A stretch of 64,000 bases of DNA. Origin: Mesorhizobium sp. NZP2077. Lineage in GTDB: Bacteria > Pseudomonadota > Alphaproteobacteria > Rhizobiales > Rhizobiaceae. Each line of letters begins with the position of its first letter. Position 1 is the stretch's first letter. Positions 1 through 9,560 of the stretch are shown here, in pieces. Where the stretch lies: the NCBI RefSeq assembly GCF_013170805.1, contig NZ_CP051293.1, positions 5,090,001 to 5,154,000 of the forward strand. The letters run 5' to 3'. The position numbers were made by a program, and so were the translations under genes. The notes under the pieces were generated by a model, which was given only the letters and a program-made list of their open reading frames with translations, was not told where the DNA came from and did not search any database.

Positions 1-26
1 TCGCGCCAACAAGGACCCGTGGCCTG

Positions 27-1187
27 TCAAATTCCGAGCCGTTGCCTGACGATGGCGACATGGAAGTTCGTGCCGAACAACAACCCGTCATCGTTGAAGT
101 CGTAACTGGAATTGTGCAGCGGCGCCGAGGCCTCGCCATTGCCAAGGAAGACGAAGCAGCCCGGCACGTGGTCGAGGAAGCGGGCAAAATCCTCTGATGC
201 TGTCATCGGCTCGCGGGCGACTGCGATATTGCCGGGCTCGAAGACGTTTCCTGCAGCGGCGAAGGTCGCGTCTACCAGTTCGGCATCATTGCGCAGCGGC
301 ACGAATTCTCTGGTGTAGTTGACCTCGGCGGCAACGTTGTAGGCGGCAGCTGTACCCTCGGTGATGACGCGCATCTGGCGTTCGATCTCGGCGCTCACCT
401 CGGGACGGAAACTACGCGCATCGCCGAGGATGCGGGCAAGACCGGGCAGCGTGTTGCGGGTGCCGTCGGTGATCAATTCGGTCACCGAAACCACCGCTAT
501 GTCGGCGGGACTCAGGCGGCGCGAGACAATGGTCTGCAGATTGGTGACGAGCGCGCAGGCGGCGACCAGCGTTTCGTTGCCCGAATGCGGCCGCGCCGCA
601 TGGCCGCCGAGCCCCCTGAGCACGATCTCGAAATTATCCTCGGCCGACATTATGGGGCCGGCGCGGGTTTCGAAATACCCGACGGGCAGGCCGGGCATGT
701 TATGCAGGCCAAAAATCTCGTCGAAGGGGAAGCGCTGCATCAGGCCATCGTCGAGCATGGCCAGAGCGCCTCTGCCCCACTCCTCGGCCGGCTGGAAGAT
801 GAAGCGCACGGTGCCGTCGAAACCGCCCTCGCCGGCCAGCAGCTTTGCCGCGCCGAGCAGCATGGTTGTGTGGCCGTCATGGCCGCAGGCATGCATGATG
901 CCGGGATTGCCGGAGCGATAGGACGCGGTCGATTGCTCTGCTATGCGCAACGCATCCATATCGGCTCGGAGCGCAACGGCGCGGTTGCCGCTACCGCGCT
1001 TCAGCGTACCGACGACACCGGTGCCGCCGACACCCTCAGCAACATCGTCGAGACCGAATTCGCGCAGCTTGGCCGCGACAAAGGCAGCAGTGCGCTTCTC
1101 CTCGAAGCCGAATTCGGGGTGCGCGTGCAAGTCGCGCCGCCAATTGGTCATCTCGCGCTTCAGATCACCGGCATTGAAATCAGCCAT
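27..1187 (-). CDS. M20 family amidohydrolase (hippurate hydrolase-like)
   Basis: A 386-aa cytosolic metallohydrolase of the M20/HipO amidohydrolase family, which removes acyl groups from N-acyl amino acids. The di-metal site is readable: D76 in ADMDAL, the CGHDGH block at 101-106, the E135-E136 pair in QPAEEW, and H162 in LHNMP. The GGHAARPHSG segment (194-203) belongs to the dimerisation lid. The start has a strong GAGGAGG ribosome site just upstream. It lies 69 nt downstream of the ammonia-lyase gene on the same strand, so the two probably form an amino-acid catabolic operon. The exact acyl substrate cannot be told from sequence. Confidence 0.9.
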   Translation of the reverse strand: MADFNAGDLKREMTNWRRDLHAHPEFGFEEKRTAAFVAAKLREFGLDDVAEGVGGTGVVGTLKRGSGNRAVALRADMDALRIAEQSTASYRSGNPGIMHACGHDGHTTMLLGAAKLLAGEGGFDGTVRFIFQPAEEWGRGALAMLDDGLMQRFPFDEIFGLHNMPGLPVGYFETRAGPIMSAEDNFEIVLRGLGGHAARPHSGNETLVAACALVTNLQTIVSRRLSPADIAVVSVTELITDGTRNTLPGLARILGDARSFRPEVSAEIERQMRVITEGTAAAYNVAAEVNYTREFVPLRNDAELVDATFAAAGNVFEPGNIAVAREPMTASEDFARFLDHVPGCFVFLGNGEASAPLHNSSYDFNDDGLLFGTNFHVAIVRQRLGI

Positions 1188-1256
1188 CGTCCGTCCCTCC
1201 TCGGTGAACTGTCTTCGAAAGGGCGCGCGGTCGCAACCAACGCGGATCGACCGAAC

Positions 1257-2495
1257 TCATGACATAGCGCCAACCGCCACCTTGCCGGCCAGCACATCGG
1301 CCGGGCTCATGCCGACCAGTTCGGCATAGCGATGCGGGTCGGTGGCACCTTCGGTGTTGATCACCAGCACGCGGGATTTGCCGCCGAGGCCAAGACCCGC
1401 CTTGTTCTCGCCCATCGCCCGGATCAGTCCGGCAAGGCCGACGCCGCCGCTCTCGCCAGCGACGATCACCGGATCGCTGCCGGCCGGCCGGGCCAGCCGG
1501 CGCATCACCGCGATGGCATCGTCCTCCTCCACGGTCATGAAGGCATCGGCGACGCGCGCCAGCACCCGCCAGGCGACCGGTGAAGCTTCGTAGCATTCGA
1601 GCATGGCCATCACCGTCGGCTCGTCGTGCGCGACCTTGACCACATGCCCCGCCCGGGCAGCCGCGACAATGCAGGCCGCGCGGGCCGGTTCGACGACAGT
1701 GAAGGTTGGCCTGGCGTCGCCGAGCACGATGGCGAGATGGCCGGCCAACGCGGCAGCAATGCCACCGACGCCCGCCTGGACGAAGACGTGGGTCGGCGGC
1801 TCGCGGAGTTGGCGCAGCGCTTCGCGCACGATCGCCGTATAGCCCTGCATAACCAGGCCGGGGATGCGTTCATAGCCTGTCCACGACGTATCCGACACCA
1901 CGGTCCAGCCCTTCTCGGCCGCGACCTTGGCGGCTTGCCTGACCGAGTCGTCATAATTGCCATCGACACGGACCATCTCGGCGCCGTAGCGGGCGATTGC
2001 GGCGATGCGCTCGTCGCTGACGCCGGCATGGACGAAGATCACGGCCCTGGCGCCGGCAAGGTCGGCGCCTTGCGCGACGGAGCGGCCGTGATTGCCGTCG
2101 GTGGCGCAGGCAAAAGTCATCTTTGCCGCGACCGCGCGAACATCGGGCCGATCGAGATCCTCGACATCCAAGGGGCGGCCAAGGCGCTTGCCTGCCTCCT
2201 CCAGCACCAGGCGAAAGACGGCATAGGCGCCGCCCAGCGCCTTGAAGCTGCCAAGGCCGAGACGAAAGCCCTCATCCTTGACATGCAGCGCACCGAGGCC
2301 GAGTTCGCCTGCCAGCGCCGGCAGCGCGTGCAGCGGCGTCTCACGATGATTGTCACGATGGGCGAGGAAGCGTTCGACCGTGTCCGCGCCGGCAATCCCA
2401 AGGGTTTCGGCGTCGGCCGCATCAAGCGGCTTACCGTGCAGAGCATTGCGATTGGGCAGGAACACTGGCGCCTCCTTGGCAGTCAGCGAGACCAT
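1257..2495 (-). CDS. dpaL: diaminopropionate ammonia-lyase-like PLP enzyme
   Basis: A 412-aa fold-type II PLP enzyme. The family deaminates 2,3-diaminopropionate to pyruvate and ammonia. The PLP lysine lies in GSFKALGGAYAV at about residue 85, and the glycine loop QAGVGGIAAALAGH binds the phosphate. The N-terminal NPN-like NRNA and the lysine context fit DpaL better than threonine dehydratase, though a threonine dehydratase-like substrate remains possible. The ATG at 2493-2495 is chosen; a TTG six codons upstream is also open. It is divergent from the Lrp/AsnC gene with only about 43 nt between starts, so that regulator probably controls it, together with the M20 hydrolase downstream. Confidence 0.8.
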   Translation of the reverse strand: MVSLTAKEAPVFLPNRNALHGKPLDAADAETLGIAGADTVERFLAHRDNHRETPLHALPALAGELGLGALHVKDEGFRLGLGSFKALGGAYAVFRLVLEEAGKRLGRPLDVEDLDRPDVRAVAAKMTFACATDGNHGRSVAQGADLAGARAVIFVHAGVSDERIAAIARYGAEMVRVDGNYDDSVRQAAKVAAEKGWTVVSDTSWTGYERIPGLVMQGYTAIVREALRQLREPPTHVFVQAGVGGIAAALAGHLAIVLGDARPTFTVVEPARAACIVAAARAGHVVKVAHDEPTVMAMLECYEASPVAWRVLARVADAFMTVEEDDAIAVMRRLARPAGSDPVIVAGESGGVGLAGLIRAMGENKAGLGLGGKSRVLVINTEGATDPHRYAELVGMSPADVLAGKVAVGAMS

Positions 2496-2538
2496 ATTGC
2501 AGGACAGGCGCAAAGAGCGCTGTAATTGGGCCTTAAAA

Positions 2539-3048
2539 ATGCAAGTTTGTTTCGCCGGGATATCTCCATTGCCTCAACCGCCGCCTTCTCTCGACAGTTT
2601 CGATCTCGCCATCCTTGCCATCCTGCAGCGGGACAACACGACGCCGCAGCGGCTGATCGGCGAAGCGGTGAACCTGTCGGCGCCGGCGGTGCAGCGCCGC
2701 ATCAAGCGCATGGAGCAGGCCGGCGTCATCGCAAGCAATGTCGCCATCATCGAGCCGGCGGCAGTCGGCCAGCCGATCACCATCTTCGTCGAAGTGGAAC
2801 TGGAGAGCGAGCGCACCGAACTGATCGACGCAGCCAAGCGGCAATTCTCGGAAACGCCTGAAGTGCAGCAATGCTATTACGTCACCGGCGAAGCCGACTT
2901 CATCCTCGTCCTCACCGTGGCCGATATGGGCGCCTATGAGGCGCTGACGCGAAAACTGTTCTTCGGCAGCAACAATGTCCGGAAATTCTGCACCTTCGTC
3001 GCCATGGATCGCGTCAAGGTCGGATTGACGGTGCCGTTGCCGGATTGA
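2539..3048 (+). CDS. Lrp/AsnC family transcriptional regulator
   Basis: A 169-aa regulator with an N-terminal winged helix (LDSFDLAILAILQRD, then the recognition segment SAPAVQRRIKRME) and a C-terminal RAM/AsnC ligand domain (YYVTGEADFILVLTVADM, then the usual final strand). The family binds amino acids and acts as dimers or octamers on nearby promoters. An extended reading begins 63 codons earlier, inside the divergent gene, but the ATG at 2539 gives a normal family length. Divergent placement suggests it regulates the dpaL-like/M20 pair in response to an amino acid. Its stop overlaps a weak TTG of the following monooxygenase frame. Confidence 0.9.
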   Translation: MQVCFAGISPLPQPPPSLDSFDLAILAILQRDNTTPQRLIGEAVNLSAPAVQRRIKRMEQAGVIASNVAIIEPAAVGQPITIFVEVELESERTELIDAAKRQFSETPEVQQCYYVTGEADFILVLTVADMGAYEALTRKLFFGSNNVRKFCTFVAMDRVKVGLTVPLPD

Positions 3049-3128
3049 GCCTTGCGGGCAGGCAGGCCCCAGTCCGTCCCGCCATGCTTCTGACATTCTC
3101 AGGACGCGAATTGGGATGGGAGGCACGC

Positions 3129-4271
3129 TTGGACGACACCACGACAGTAGCGATCATCGGTGCCGGGCCGGCGGGCCTGGCTGTTGCCGCATGTCTACGA
3201 CAGGCCGGCATCGACTTCATCATCATCGAAAAAGAGCAGCAGGCCGCGCCCGCCTGGCGGCGCCACTACGAGCGCGTCCATCTGCACACGACCAAGCGCT
3301 ATTCGTCGCTGCCCTTCGTGCCCTTTCCCAAGCACTTTCCGCGTTATGTGCCGCGCGACCTCTTCGTCGAATATCTCGATGCCTATGCGCAGCGCTTCGA
3401 CCCCAAGCCCCGCTTTGGGGACACGGTAAAAGCGATCACCCGGGAGGGTCGTGGCTGGCGTGTGGATGCGACATCCGGCCCGTTGCGCGCCAAACATGTG
3501 GTGATCGCTTCAGGCTACAATGCCGAACCCCTGCGGCCGGGATTTGCCGGCATCGACACCTTCACGGGCAAGACACTGCACAGCGCCGACTATCGCAATG
3601 CCAGGCCTTTCGCCGGTCAGTCCGTGCTGGTCGTCGGCATGGGCAATACCGGCGCGGAGATTGCGCTCGATCTGGTTGAGAATGGCGCACAACCGACGAT
3701 TTCCGTGCGCGGTGGCGTTCATATCGTGCCGCGCGAACTGTTCGGCGTGCCCATCCAGATGGTTGGCATGGCAACGCGCCTGGGGCCGCAACGCCTCAAC
3801 GATGCTCTGTTCCCCATCATCCTCGACCTGGTGCTGGGCAGGCTTGAAAAATATGGACTCAGACGGCCGGGACAGGGCCTGCTGGAACAGATTGCGATTG
3901 CATCGCGCATCCCGGTGATCGACGTGGGCACCATCGGCAAGATCCGCGAAGGCGCCATCAAGGTCGCGCCCGACATCGCCGAGATTTCGGAACGCGGCGT
4001 CCGTTTTACCGACGGCAAACACGGCGAGTTCGACGCGATCATCTTCGCCACCGGTTACCGGCCGGGCTATGCCAAATTCCTCGAGCCCGGCATCCAGCCG
4101 GACCGCAGTGGTGTTACCCCCAAAGCTTCGGATCTCGGCCTCTACCTCATTGGTTTCCACAATGCCGTCACCGGATTGCTGCGCGAAATCGGGATCGAGG
4201 CCCAGGCGATCGCCGACGATATCCGGCACCGGCTGAACAGGAAAAAGGCGGCTGAAATCCTGCCGGTGTGA
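3129..4271 (+). CDS. flavin-containing monooxygenase-like NAD(P)/FAD oxidoreductase
   Basis: A 380-aa cytosolic FAD- and NADPH-dependent enzyme. The first Rossmann motif IIGAGPAGLAVA opens the protein, a second one VVGMGNTGAE follows near residue 168, and between them FTGKTLHSADY (about 146-156) matches the FMO signature F-x-G-x3-H-x3-Y. IFATGYRPGY near the end is the second FAD contact. The start is set at TTG 3129: a GGGAGG site at 3118-3123 sits 5 nt before it, and translation from there begins directly at the FAD fold. Earlier starts (TTG 3045, ATG 3084) would add about 15-28 unrelated residues. Substrate unknown; an N- or S-oxygenase is likely. Confidence 0.85.
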   Translation: MDDTTTVAIIGAGPAGLAVAACLRQAGIDFIIIEKEQQAAPAWRRHYERVHLHTTKRYSSLPFVPFPKHFPRYVPRDLFVEYLDAYAQRFDPKPRFGDTVKAITREGRGWRVDATSGPLRAKHVVIASGYNAEPLRPGFAGIDTFTGKTLHSADYRNARPFAGQSVLVVGMGNTGAEIALDLVENGAQPTISVRGGVHIVPRELFGVPIQMVGMATRLGPQRLNDALFPIILDLVLGRLEKYGLRRPGQGLLEQIAIASRIPVIDVGTIGKIREGAIKVAPDIAEISERGVRFTDGKHGEFDAIIFATGYRPGYAKFLEPGIQPDRSGVTPKASDLGLYLIGFHNAVTGLLREIGIEAQAIADDIRHRLNRKKAAEILPV

Positions 4272-4284
4272 TCCGCGGTCTGCC

Positions 4285-5088
4285 TTATCCCAATGCAGTC
4301 TTCAGCATCATGCCGGCGATCTCCTTGGTCAGCTTGGCGGCAACAAGCGCCGTCATGTTGGAGAGATCCTGGCGCGGATTGTATTCGACGATATCGGCGG
4401 CCACGATCGGCTGGTCGATGCCTTGAATGAGATTGATGACCTGGCGGGTCGACAGCCCGCCCGGCTCGCGGTGCGAGACGCCGGGTGCGAAGGCAGGATC
4501 GAGGCCGTCGAGATCCATCGAGATATAGACTGGTGTTTTGAGGTCGAGCCGCAGGCCTTCGCTGAAGCGCGCCGCCTCCACCACCTCGACGCCGAAACGC
4601 TCGAACTGCTCGCGGTGGTGGTCGTTGACGGTGCGTAGCCCAATCTGGATCAGCCGGGCGGCGAGCCGCTCCTCCATGATGCGCGCGAAGGGCGATGTGT
4701 GCGAACGCGGGTTGCTATCATAGGAGTGGTAGATATCGGGGTGCGCATCGATATGGACGATCGTCAGGTCGGGGTGGCGCCGGTGCGCCGCGCGCAGCAC
4801 CGGCCAGGAGATTGCATGGTCGCCACCCAGGCTGATCAGCGGATGGCCGGCATCCATCGCGCGGCCAACCTCGCTTTCGATCCGTTGCCAGGGGTCGCCG
4901 GCGCCTGCGAAGTCGATGTCGCCATGATCGACGAAACGGCCGGTCAGATCGAAGCCGGTTTCACTCCACGAACTGTAGGCATCGGAGTGCAGCTCCCGCC
5001 GGATCAGAGCCGGCGCCTCGGCGGCGCCGCGCAGATAGGACGAGTTCTCGTCATGCGGTATTCCCAGAAGCGAAATCGCGCCTGCCAT
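4285..5088 (-). CDS. agmatinase/arginase family ureohydrolase
   Basis: A 267-aa hydrolase of the arginase fold, which splits urea or an analogous group from guanidino compounds using two Mn ions. All ligands are present: H91 in GGDHAIS, D114-H116-D118 in DAHPD, and D192/D194 in SMDLDGLDP. The ATG at 5086-5088 is chosen because a GAGG site sits 5 nt before it; an ATG two codons and a GTG four codons upstream are also in frame. It is convergent with the monooxygenase. Agmatinase is the usual label, but guanidinobutyrase and formiminoglutamase-type activities share these motifs, so the substrate is open. Confidence 0.85.
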   Translation of the reverse strand: MAGAISLLGIPHDENSSYLRGAAEAPALIRRELHSDAYSSWSETGFDLTGRFVDHGDIDFAGAGDPWQRIESEVGRAMDAGHPLISLGGDHAISWPVLRAAHRRHPDLTIVHIDAHPDIYHSYDSNPRSHTSPFARIMEERLAARLIQIGLRTVNDHHREQFERFGVEVVEAARFSEGLRLDLKTPVYISMDLDGLDPAFAPGVSHREPGGLSTRQVINLIQGIDQPIVAADIVEYNPRQDLSNMTALVAAKLTKEIAGMMLKTALG

Positions 5089-5194
5089 CGACATCCTCAC
5101 CGATGCTGAGAACGCCCTCTATAGCCGCGCGAGTTGGCCGTTGCGACGACAGCTGCTTGGGCCAGGTCCAGCGCCAGGTGAGATCGCCGACCGG

Positions 5195-7315
5195 CTAGGC
5201 CGCCAGCTCGTCCGCCTTGCGCAGCCAGACCTTGTTGTCGTGGAAGGCGGCGCCGCCATAGGGCGCGGGTGCGTCGGCGCCGGTCAGCACGTTGATGCCT
5301 TCGCCGCGCTCATGCGCGCTGTTTGGCCAGATGCCTTCGGCAATCACCACGCCGCGCTTGACGCCGCCAAAGAATTTCGCGTGCAGCACCAGGTCGCCGC
5401 GCCGGTTGCCGACCTCGACACGATCGCCATCGGCAAGCCCAAGGTCCGCCGCATCGTCGGGATGCAGGAGCAGCACCGGCCTGCCTTCCTTTTCCTTCGA
5501 CACCGGCGTCTCGGCAAAGGTCGAGTTGAGGAAATTGCGCGCCGGCGAGGTCGTCAGCCGGAACGGATGCGCCTCGTCGGCCACCTCGATCAGGTCGACA
5601 TGATCGGGAAACTCCGGCAGGCGTTCCACCGGTCCGAACAGCCCCATGCTCTTCGGAGGCCGGTTGGGCGCCGCCTGGCCGGTCCAGTCGGCGCGGAAGC
5701 GGAATTTTCCATCCGCATGGCCGAATCCCTTGATGAAATGCGCGGTCTCGAAATCCGGCTGCAGATCGAGCCATTTTTGCTCTTTCAAGCTGTCGAAGCT
5801 GCCCAGCCCGCGCTTGCCGAGAATGATGTCGATATGCTGCTGCTCGGTGAGGCCAAAGCCCGGGCGGTCGGCGACGCCGAGGCGTTGCGCCAATTCCTCG
5901 ATGACGAAATGGTTGGTGCGCGGCCCCTCTGGCGGCTCGATCAGCTTGGGGCCAAGCGTGATATGCTGGTTGCCGCCGCCCTTGTAGACGTCGTCGTGCT
6001 CGAGGAACATCGTTGCCGGCAGCACGACATCGGCCAGCTTGGCGGTGTCGGTCATGAACTGCTCGTGCACGCACGTGAACAGGTCGTCGCGCAGAAAGCC
6101 CTGCTTCACCAGCCGCTGCTCGGGCGCGACATTCACCGGGTTGGTGTTCTGGATCAGCATCGCCGTCACCGGCGGTCCGCCATAGAGCGCGTCGCTGGCG
6201 CCGGTCAGCACCGGACCGATGCGCGAATGGTCGAGATAGCGGATCGAGGTATCGCGCATCCTTGAGCCTTCAAGCACATCTTGGTTGAGCTTGAAGATGC
6301 CGGAATTCGAATGGAAGGCGCCGCCGCCTTCATACTGCCAGCTGCCGGTGACCGCGGCGATGCAGGACGCGGCATGCATGTTGACGGCACCGTTGCGCTG
6401 GCGGGCAAAGCCATAGCCGAGGCGGAAATACGTTTTCTTGGTCGTCCCGACCAACCGGGCGAAGGCTTCGATCTCAGCGACGCCAAGGCCGGTGATCGCG
6501 GAGGCCCATTCCGGCGTGCGCGTCTTCAGATGCGCTTCCAGCCCGGCGGGATCGTCGGTGTATTTCGAGAGATAGACGCGGTCGGCCAGGTCTTCCCTGA
6601 ACAGCACATGCATGACCGCGCAAGCCAGAGCGCCATCGGTGCCGGGCTTTAGCACCAGACCCATGTCGGCCTGCTTCATGGTCGCGTTTTCATAGACGTC
6701 GATGACGACGATCTTCGCCCCACGCTCCTTGCGCGCCTTGATGGCATGGGTCATCACATTGACCTGGGTGACCACGGCGTTGGTGCCCCAGATCACCACG
6801 CAGTCGGACTTCGCCATCTCGCGCGGGTCGGGCCCGCGCAAGGCGCCCGCCCCCATCATCCAGCCGGTCCAGGCAAGATTGGTGCAGATCGAGCCGAAGA
6901 AGCCTGAGTACTTTTTCGCATGGCGCAGCCGGTCGATGCCGTCGCGCTGCACCAGCCCCATCGTGCCGGCATAGAAATAGGGCCAGACCGTCTCCGAGCC
7001 GTATTTCTCTTCGGCGGCGATGAATTTTTCGGCGACGAGGTCGAGTGCGGCCTCCCAGCTCGCTTCCTTCCAGGCGCCATCGCCCTTGGCGCCGGCGCGG
7101 ATCAGCGGCTTCAGCAGCCGGTCGGGATGGTGGACGCGGTCGGCATAGCGCGCAACCTTGGCGCAGACGACACCGGCCGTATAGCTGTTGGACTTGGCGC
7201 CATGGACGCGGCCGATGCGGTTGCCGTCGAGCAGTTCGACCTCGAGCGCACAGGTCGACGGGCAATCATGCGGACAGGCCGAATGGCCGATGCGGAGTTT
7301 GGCGTGCTGGTTCAT
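5195..7315 (-). CDS. molybdopterin-dependent oxidoreductase with [4Fe-4S] site
   Basis: A 706-aa enzyme of the bis-MGD (DMSO reductase) superfamily. The N-terminal iron-sulfur ligands C14-x3-C18-x3-C22 and C51 are in place, followed by Mo-cofactor domains (WGTNAVVTQVN; NTNPVNVAPE; VHEQFMTDTAKLADVVLPA) and a C-terminal molybdopterin dinucleotide-binding barrel (HPDDAADLGLADGD). No twin-arginine leader is seen, so it should be cytosolic. It resembles the formate dehydrogenase/assimilatory reductase-like group of unassigned members. No partner electron-transfer subunit is adjacent. The moaD and moaE genes for its cofactor lie about 10 kb away in this window. Substrate not assigned. Confidence 0.85.
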   Translation of the reverse strand: MNQHAKLRIGHSACPHDCPSTCALEVELLDGNRIGRVHGAKSNSYTAGVVCAKVARYADRVHHPDRLLKPLIRAGAKGDGAWKEASWEAALDLVAEKFIAAEEKYGSETVWPYFYAGTMGLVQRDGIDRLRHAKKYSGFFGSICTNLAWTGWMMGAGALRGPDPREMAKSDCVVIWGTNAVVTQVNVMTHAIKARKERGAKIVVIDVYENATMKQADMGLVLKPGTDGALACAVMHVLFREDLADRVYLSKYTDDPAGLEAHLKTRTPEWASAITGLGVAEIEAFARLVGTTKKTYFRLGYGFARQRNGAVNMHAASCIAAVTGSWQYEGGGAFHSNSGIFKLNQDVLEGSRMRDTSIRYLDHSRIGPVLTGASDALYGGPPVTAMLIQNTNPVNVAPEQRLVKQGFLRDDLFTCVHEQFMTDTAKLADVVLPATMFLEHDDVYKGGGNQHITLGPKLIEPPEGPRTNHFVIEELAQRLGVADRPGFGLTEQQHIDIILGKRGLGSFDSLKEQKWLDLQPDFETAHFIKGFGHADGKFRFRADWTGQAAPNRPPKSMGLFGPVERLPEFPDHVDLIEVADEAHPFRLTTSPARNFLNSTFAETPVSKEKEGRPVLLLHPDDAADLGLADGDRVEVGNRRGDLVLHAKFFGGVKRGVVIAEGIWPNSAHERGEGINVLTGADAPAPYGGAAFHDNKVWLRKADELAA

Positions 7316-7364
7316 GGGGTGACGTTTAGCCGGTTTCAGGAGTGGCGTGTAGGGCCAGATGATT

Positions 7365-7545
7365 AGCCAATCTCCCCACTTGTGGGGGAGATGTCCGGCA
7401 GGACATAGGGGGGCGCGAGGGATCGCGACCTATCTATTCGTCCCCGAAGCCGGCAGTAGGTGATTGCAAAAGGCTGCCAGGTTGGCGGGACAGCGCGCCC
7501 CTCTGCCCTGCCGGGAATCTCCCCCCTCGAGGGGGGAGATTGGCT
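7365..7545. repeat. Long imperfect palindromic intergenic repeat
   Basis: An inverted repeat of about 180 bp fills the gap between the oxidoreductase and the ABC-F gene. The outer arms are AGCCAATCTCCCC (from 7365) and GGGGAGATTGGCT (to 7545). Each end carries its own small hairpin (CTCCCCACTTGTGGGGGAG; CTCCCCCCTCGAGGGGGGAG), and inner arms GGCAGGACATAGGGG and CCCCTCTGCCCTGCC also pair. The right arm touches the ABC-F stop codon. Elements with this look recur between genes in Mesorhizobium genomes (recollection). It may act as a bidirectional terminator or be a miniature mobile element. Confidence 0.75.
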
Positions 7546-9423
7546 CTACTCCGCCGTGCCTTCCTCATACTCAGCCGACATGGTCAGCCATTTTTCCTCG
7601 TGGCCGGCCAGCGTCTGGGCGAGTTGCGAGCGTTCCTTGGCCAGGCGTGTCGCTGTCGACGGATCCTTTTCGTAGATCGCCGGGTTGGCCAGTTCATCCT
7701 CGATGCCGTCGATGCGTTTGCGGATGCGGTCCATCAGCGCCTCGGTGGCGCGGATTTCCTTGGCCAGCGGCTCGAAGGCGGCGCGGCGCGCTGCCGCATC
7801 GCGGCGGCGGTCGGCTTTTGAGGCCTTGTCCGCCTCGCGCTTGCCGCGGCGGTCGCCGGACACGCCGGTGACCAGCGTCTTGTAGTCCTCAAGGTCGCCA
7901 TCATACGGATTGACCGCACCATCCTTGACCAGCCACAGCCGGTCGGCCGTAGCCTCCAGGAGATGGCGGTCGTGCGAGATCAGGATCACGGCGCCGGGAA
8001 ATTCGTTCAGCGCATGGATCAGCGATTCGCGGCTGTCGATATCGAGATGGTTGGTCGGCTCGTCGAGGATGAACAGGTTCGGCCCCTCGAAAGCCGAGAG
8101 GCCCATCAGAAGGCGCGCCTTCTCGCCGCCGGACAGATCCTTGGCCGGCGTATTCATCTTCTCGGTGGTGAGACCGAACTGGGCGACGCGGCCGCGCACC
8201 TTGGATTCCGGCGCCTCCGGCATCAGCCGGCGCACATGCTCATAGGCGTTTTCCTCGGGCCGCAGGTCATCGAGCTGGTGCTGGGCGAAGATCGCGACCT
8301 TCAACCCGGGCGCCACCGTCATCGTGCCGCTCTCCTGCTTCAGCCGGCCGGACAGCAATTTGGCGAAGGTTGACTTGCCGTTGCCGTTGGCGCCGAGCAG
8401 CGCGATGCGGTCGTCGGCATCGATGCGCAGCGTCATCTTCTTGAGGATCGGCTGGCCCTCGGTGTAGCCGACATTGACGTTGTTCAACGCAACGATCGGC
8501 GACGCCACCGTCTTCACCGGTTCCGGGAAAGAGAACGGTCGCACCGAATCGTTCACGATGGCCGCGATCGGCTTCATCTTCTCCAGCGCCTTGATGCGCG
8601 ACTGGGCCTGTCTGGCCTTCGACGCCTTGGCGCGAAAACGCTCGACGAAGGACTCCATATGCTTGCGGGCGGCTTCCTGCTTGACGCGGCCCTTCTCCTG
8701 CAATTCCTTCTGCTCGGTATACTGGCGCTCGAACTGATCGTAGCCGCCACGCCAGAGGGTCAGCTTCTTCTGGTCGAGATGAACGATCGAGTTGACGGCA
8801 CGGTTGAGCAGATCGCGATCGTGCGAGATCAATAACACGGTGTGCGGATACTTCGACACATAGTTTTCCAGCCACAACGTGCCTTCGAGATCGAGATAGT
8901 TGGTCGGCTCGTCAAGCAGCAGCAGGTCAGGCTCTGAAAACAGCACTGCGGCGAGCGCCACGCGCATGCGCCAGCCGCCGGAGAAGGACGAGGCGGGACG
9001 GCGTTGCGCGGCATCGTCGAAGCCGAGGCCGGCGAGGATTGTGGCCGCGCGGGACTCGGCCGAATGTGCGTCGATGTCGGCCAGCCGCATGTGGATGTCG
9101 GCGATGCGGTGCGGATCGGTGGCCGTCTTTTCCTCTTCGAGCAGCGCCGTGCGTTCGAGGTCGGCCTTGAGCACGATCTCGATCAGTGGCTCCTCGGTTC
9201 CTGGCGCTTCCTGCGCCACCTGGCCGATGCGCGTGTTCTTCGGCAGGCTGATCGAGCCGGTCTCGGAGGGAAAATCTCCGGTGATGGCTTTGAACAGCGT
9301 CGTCTTGCCGGTACCGTTGCGGCCGACAAGGCCGGCCTTGGTGCCGGCCGGCAAGGTCAGCGAGGCGTGGTCGAGAAGCAGGCGCCCGGCCATGCGGAGC
9401 GAAAGGTCGTTGATGATCAGCAT
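7546..9423 (-). CDS. ABC-F family ATPase (ribosome-associated type)
   Basis: A 625-aa protein with two ABC ATPase domains and no membrane segment. Walker A motifs are GRNGTGKTT near the N-terminus and GANGNGKST in the second half; the signatures FSGGWRMR and LSGGEKARL and the Walker B regions LLLDEPTNYLD and FILDEPTNHLD are intact. The arginine/lysine-rich linker (RVKQEAARKHMESFVERFRAKASKARQ) and the C-terminal basic coiled coil fit the Uup/EttA/YheS group that acts at the ribosome. The ATG at 9421-9423 is chosen because it starts directly at the ABC fold; 21 extra codons upstream look non-coding. Confidence 0.9.
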   Translation of the reverse strand: MLIINDLSLRMAGRLLLDHASLTLPAGTKAGLVGRNGTGKTTLFKAITGDFPSETGSISLPKNTRIGQVAQEAPGTEEPLIEIVLKADLERTALLEEEKTATDPHRIADIHMRLADIDAHSAESRAATILAGLGFDDAAQRRPASSFSGGWRMRVALAAVLFSEPDLLLLDEPTNYLDLEGTLWLENYVSKYPHTVLLISHDRDLLNRAVNSIVHLDQKKLTLWRGGYDQFERQYTEQKELQEKGRVKQEAARKHMESFVERFRAKASKARQAQSRIKALEKMKPIAAIVNDSVRPFSFPEPVKTVASPIVALNNVNVGYTEGQPILKKMTLRIDADDRIALLGANGNGKSTFAKLLSGRLKQESGTMTVAPGLKVAIFAQHQLDDLRPEENAYEHVRRLMPEAPESKVRGRVAQFGLTTEKMNTPAKDLSGGEKARLLMGLSAFEGPNLFILDEPTNHLDIDSRESLIHALNEFPGAVILISHDRHLLEATADRLWLVKDGAVNPYDGDLEDYKTLVTGVSGDRRGKREADKASKADRRRDAAARRAAFEPLAKEIRATEALMDRIRKRIDGIEDELANPAIYEKDPSTATRLAKERSQLAQTLAGHEEKWLTMSAEYEEGTAE

Positions 9424-9560
9424 GGTGGCGCTTTTGCACTGGACATCAACGCTTCGCAAGACCTTGCGGGCCAGTTGGCCGCACAAGGCCTGAAAACGGC
9501 GCGCGCAACCGCGCCGTCAGGGCAGCCGATCAGTGGCTTGCCATACCCGTCAAGCCGCGC

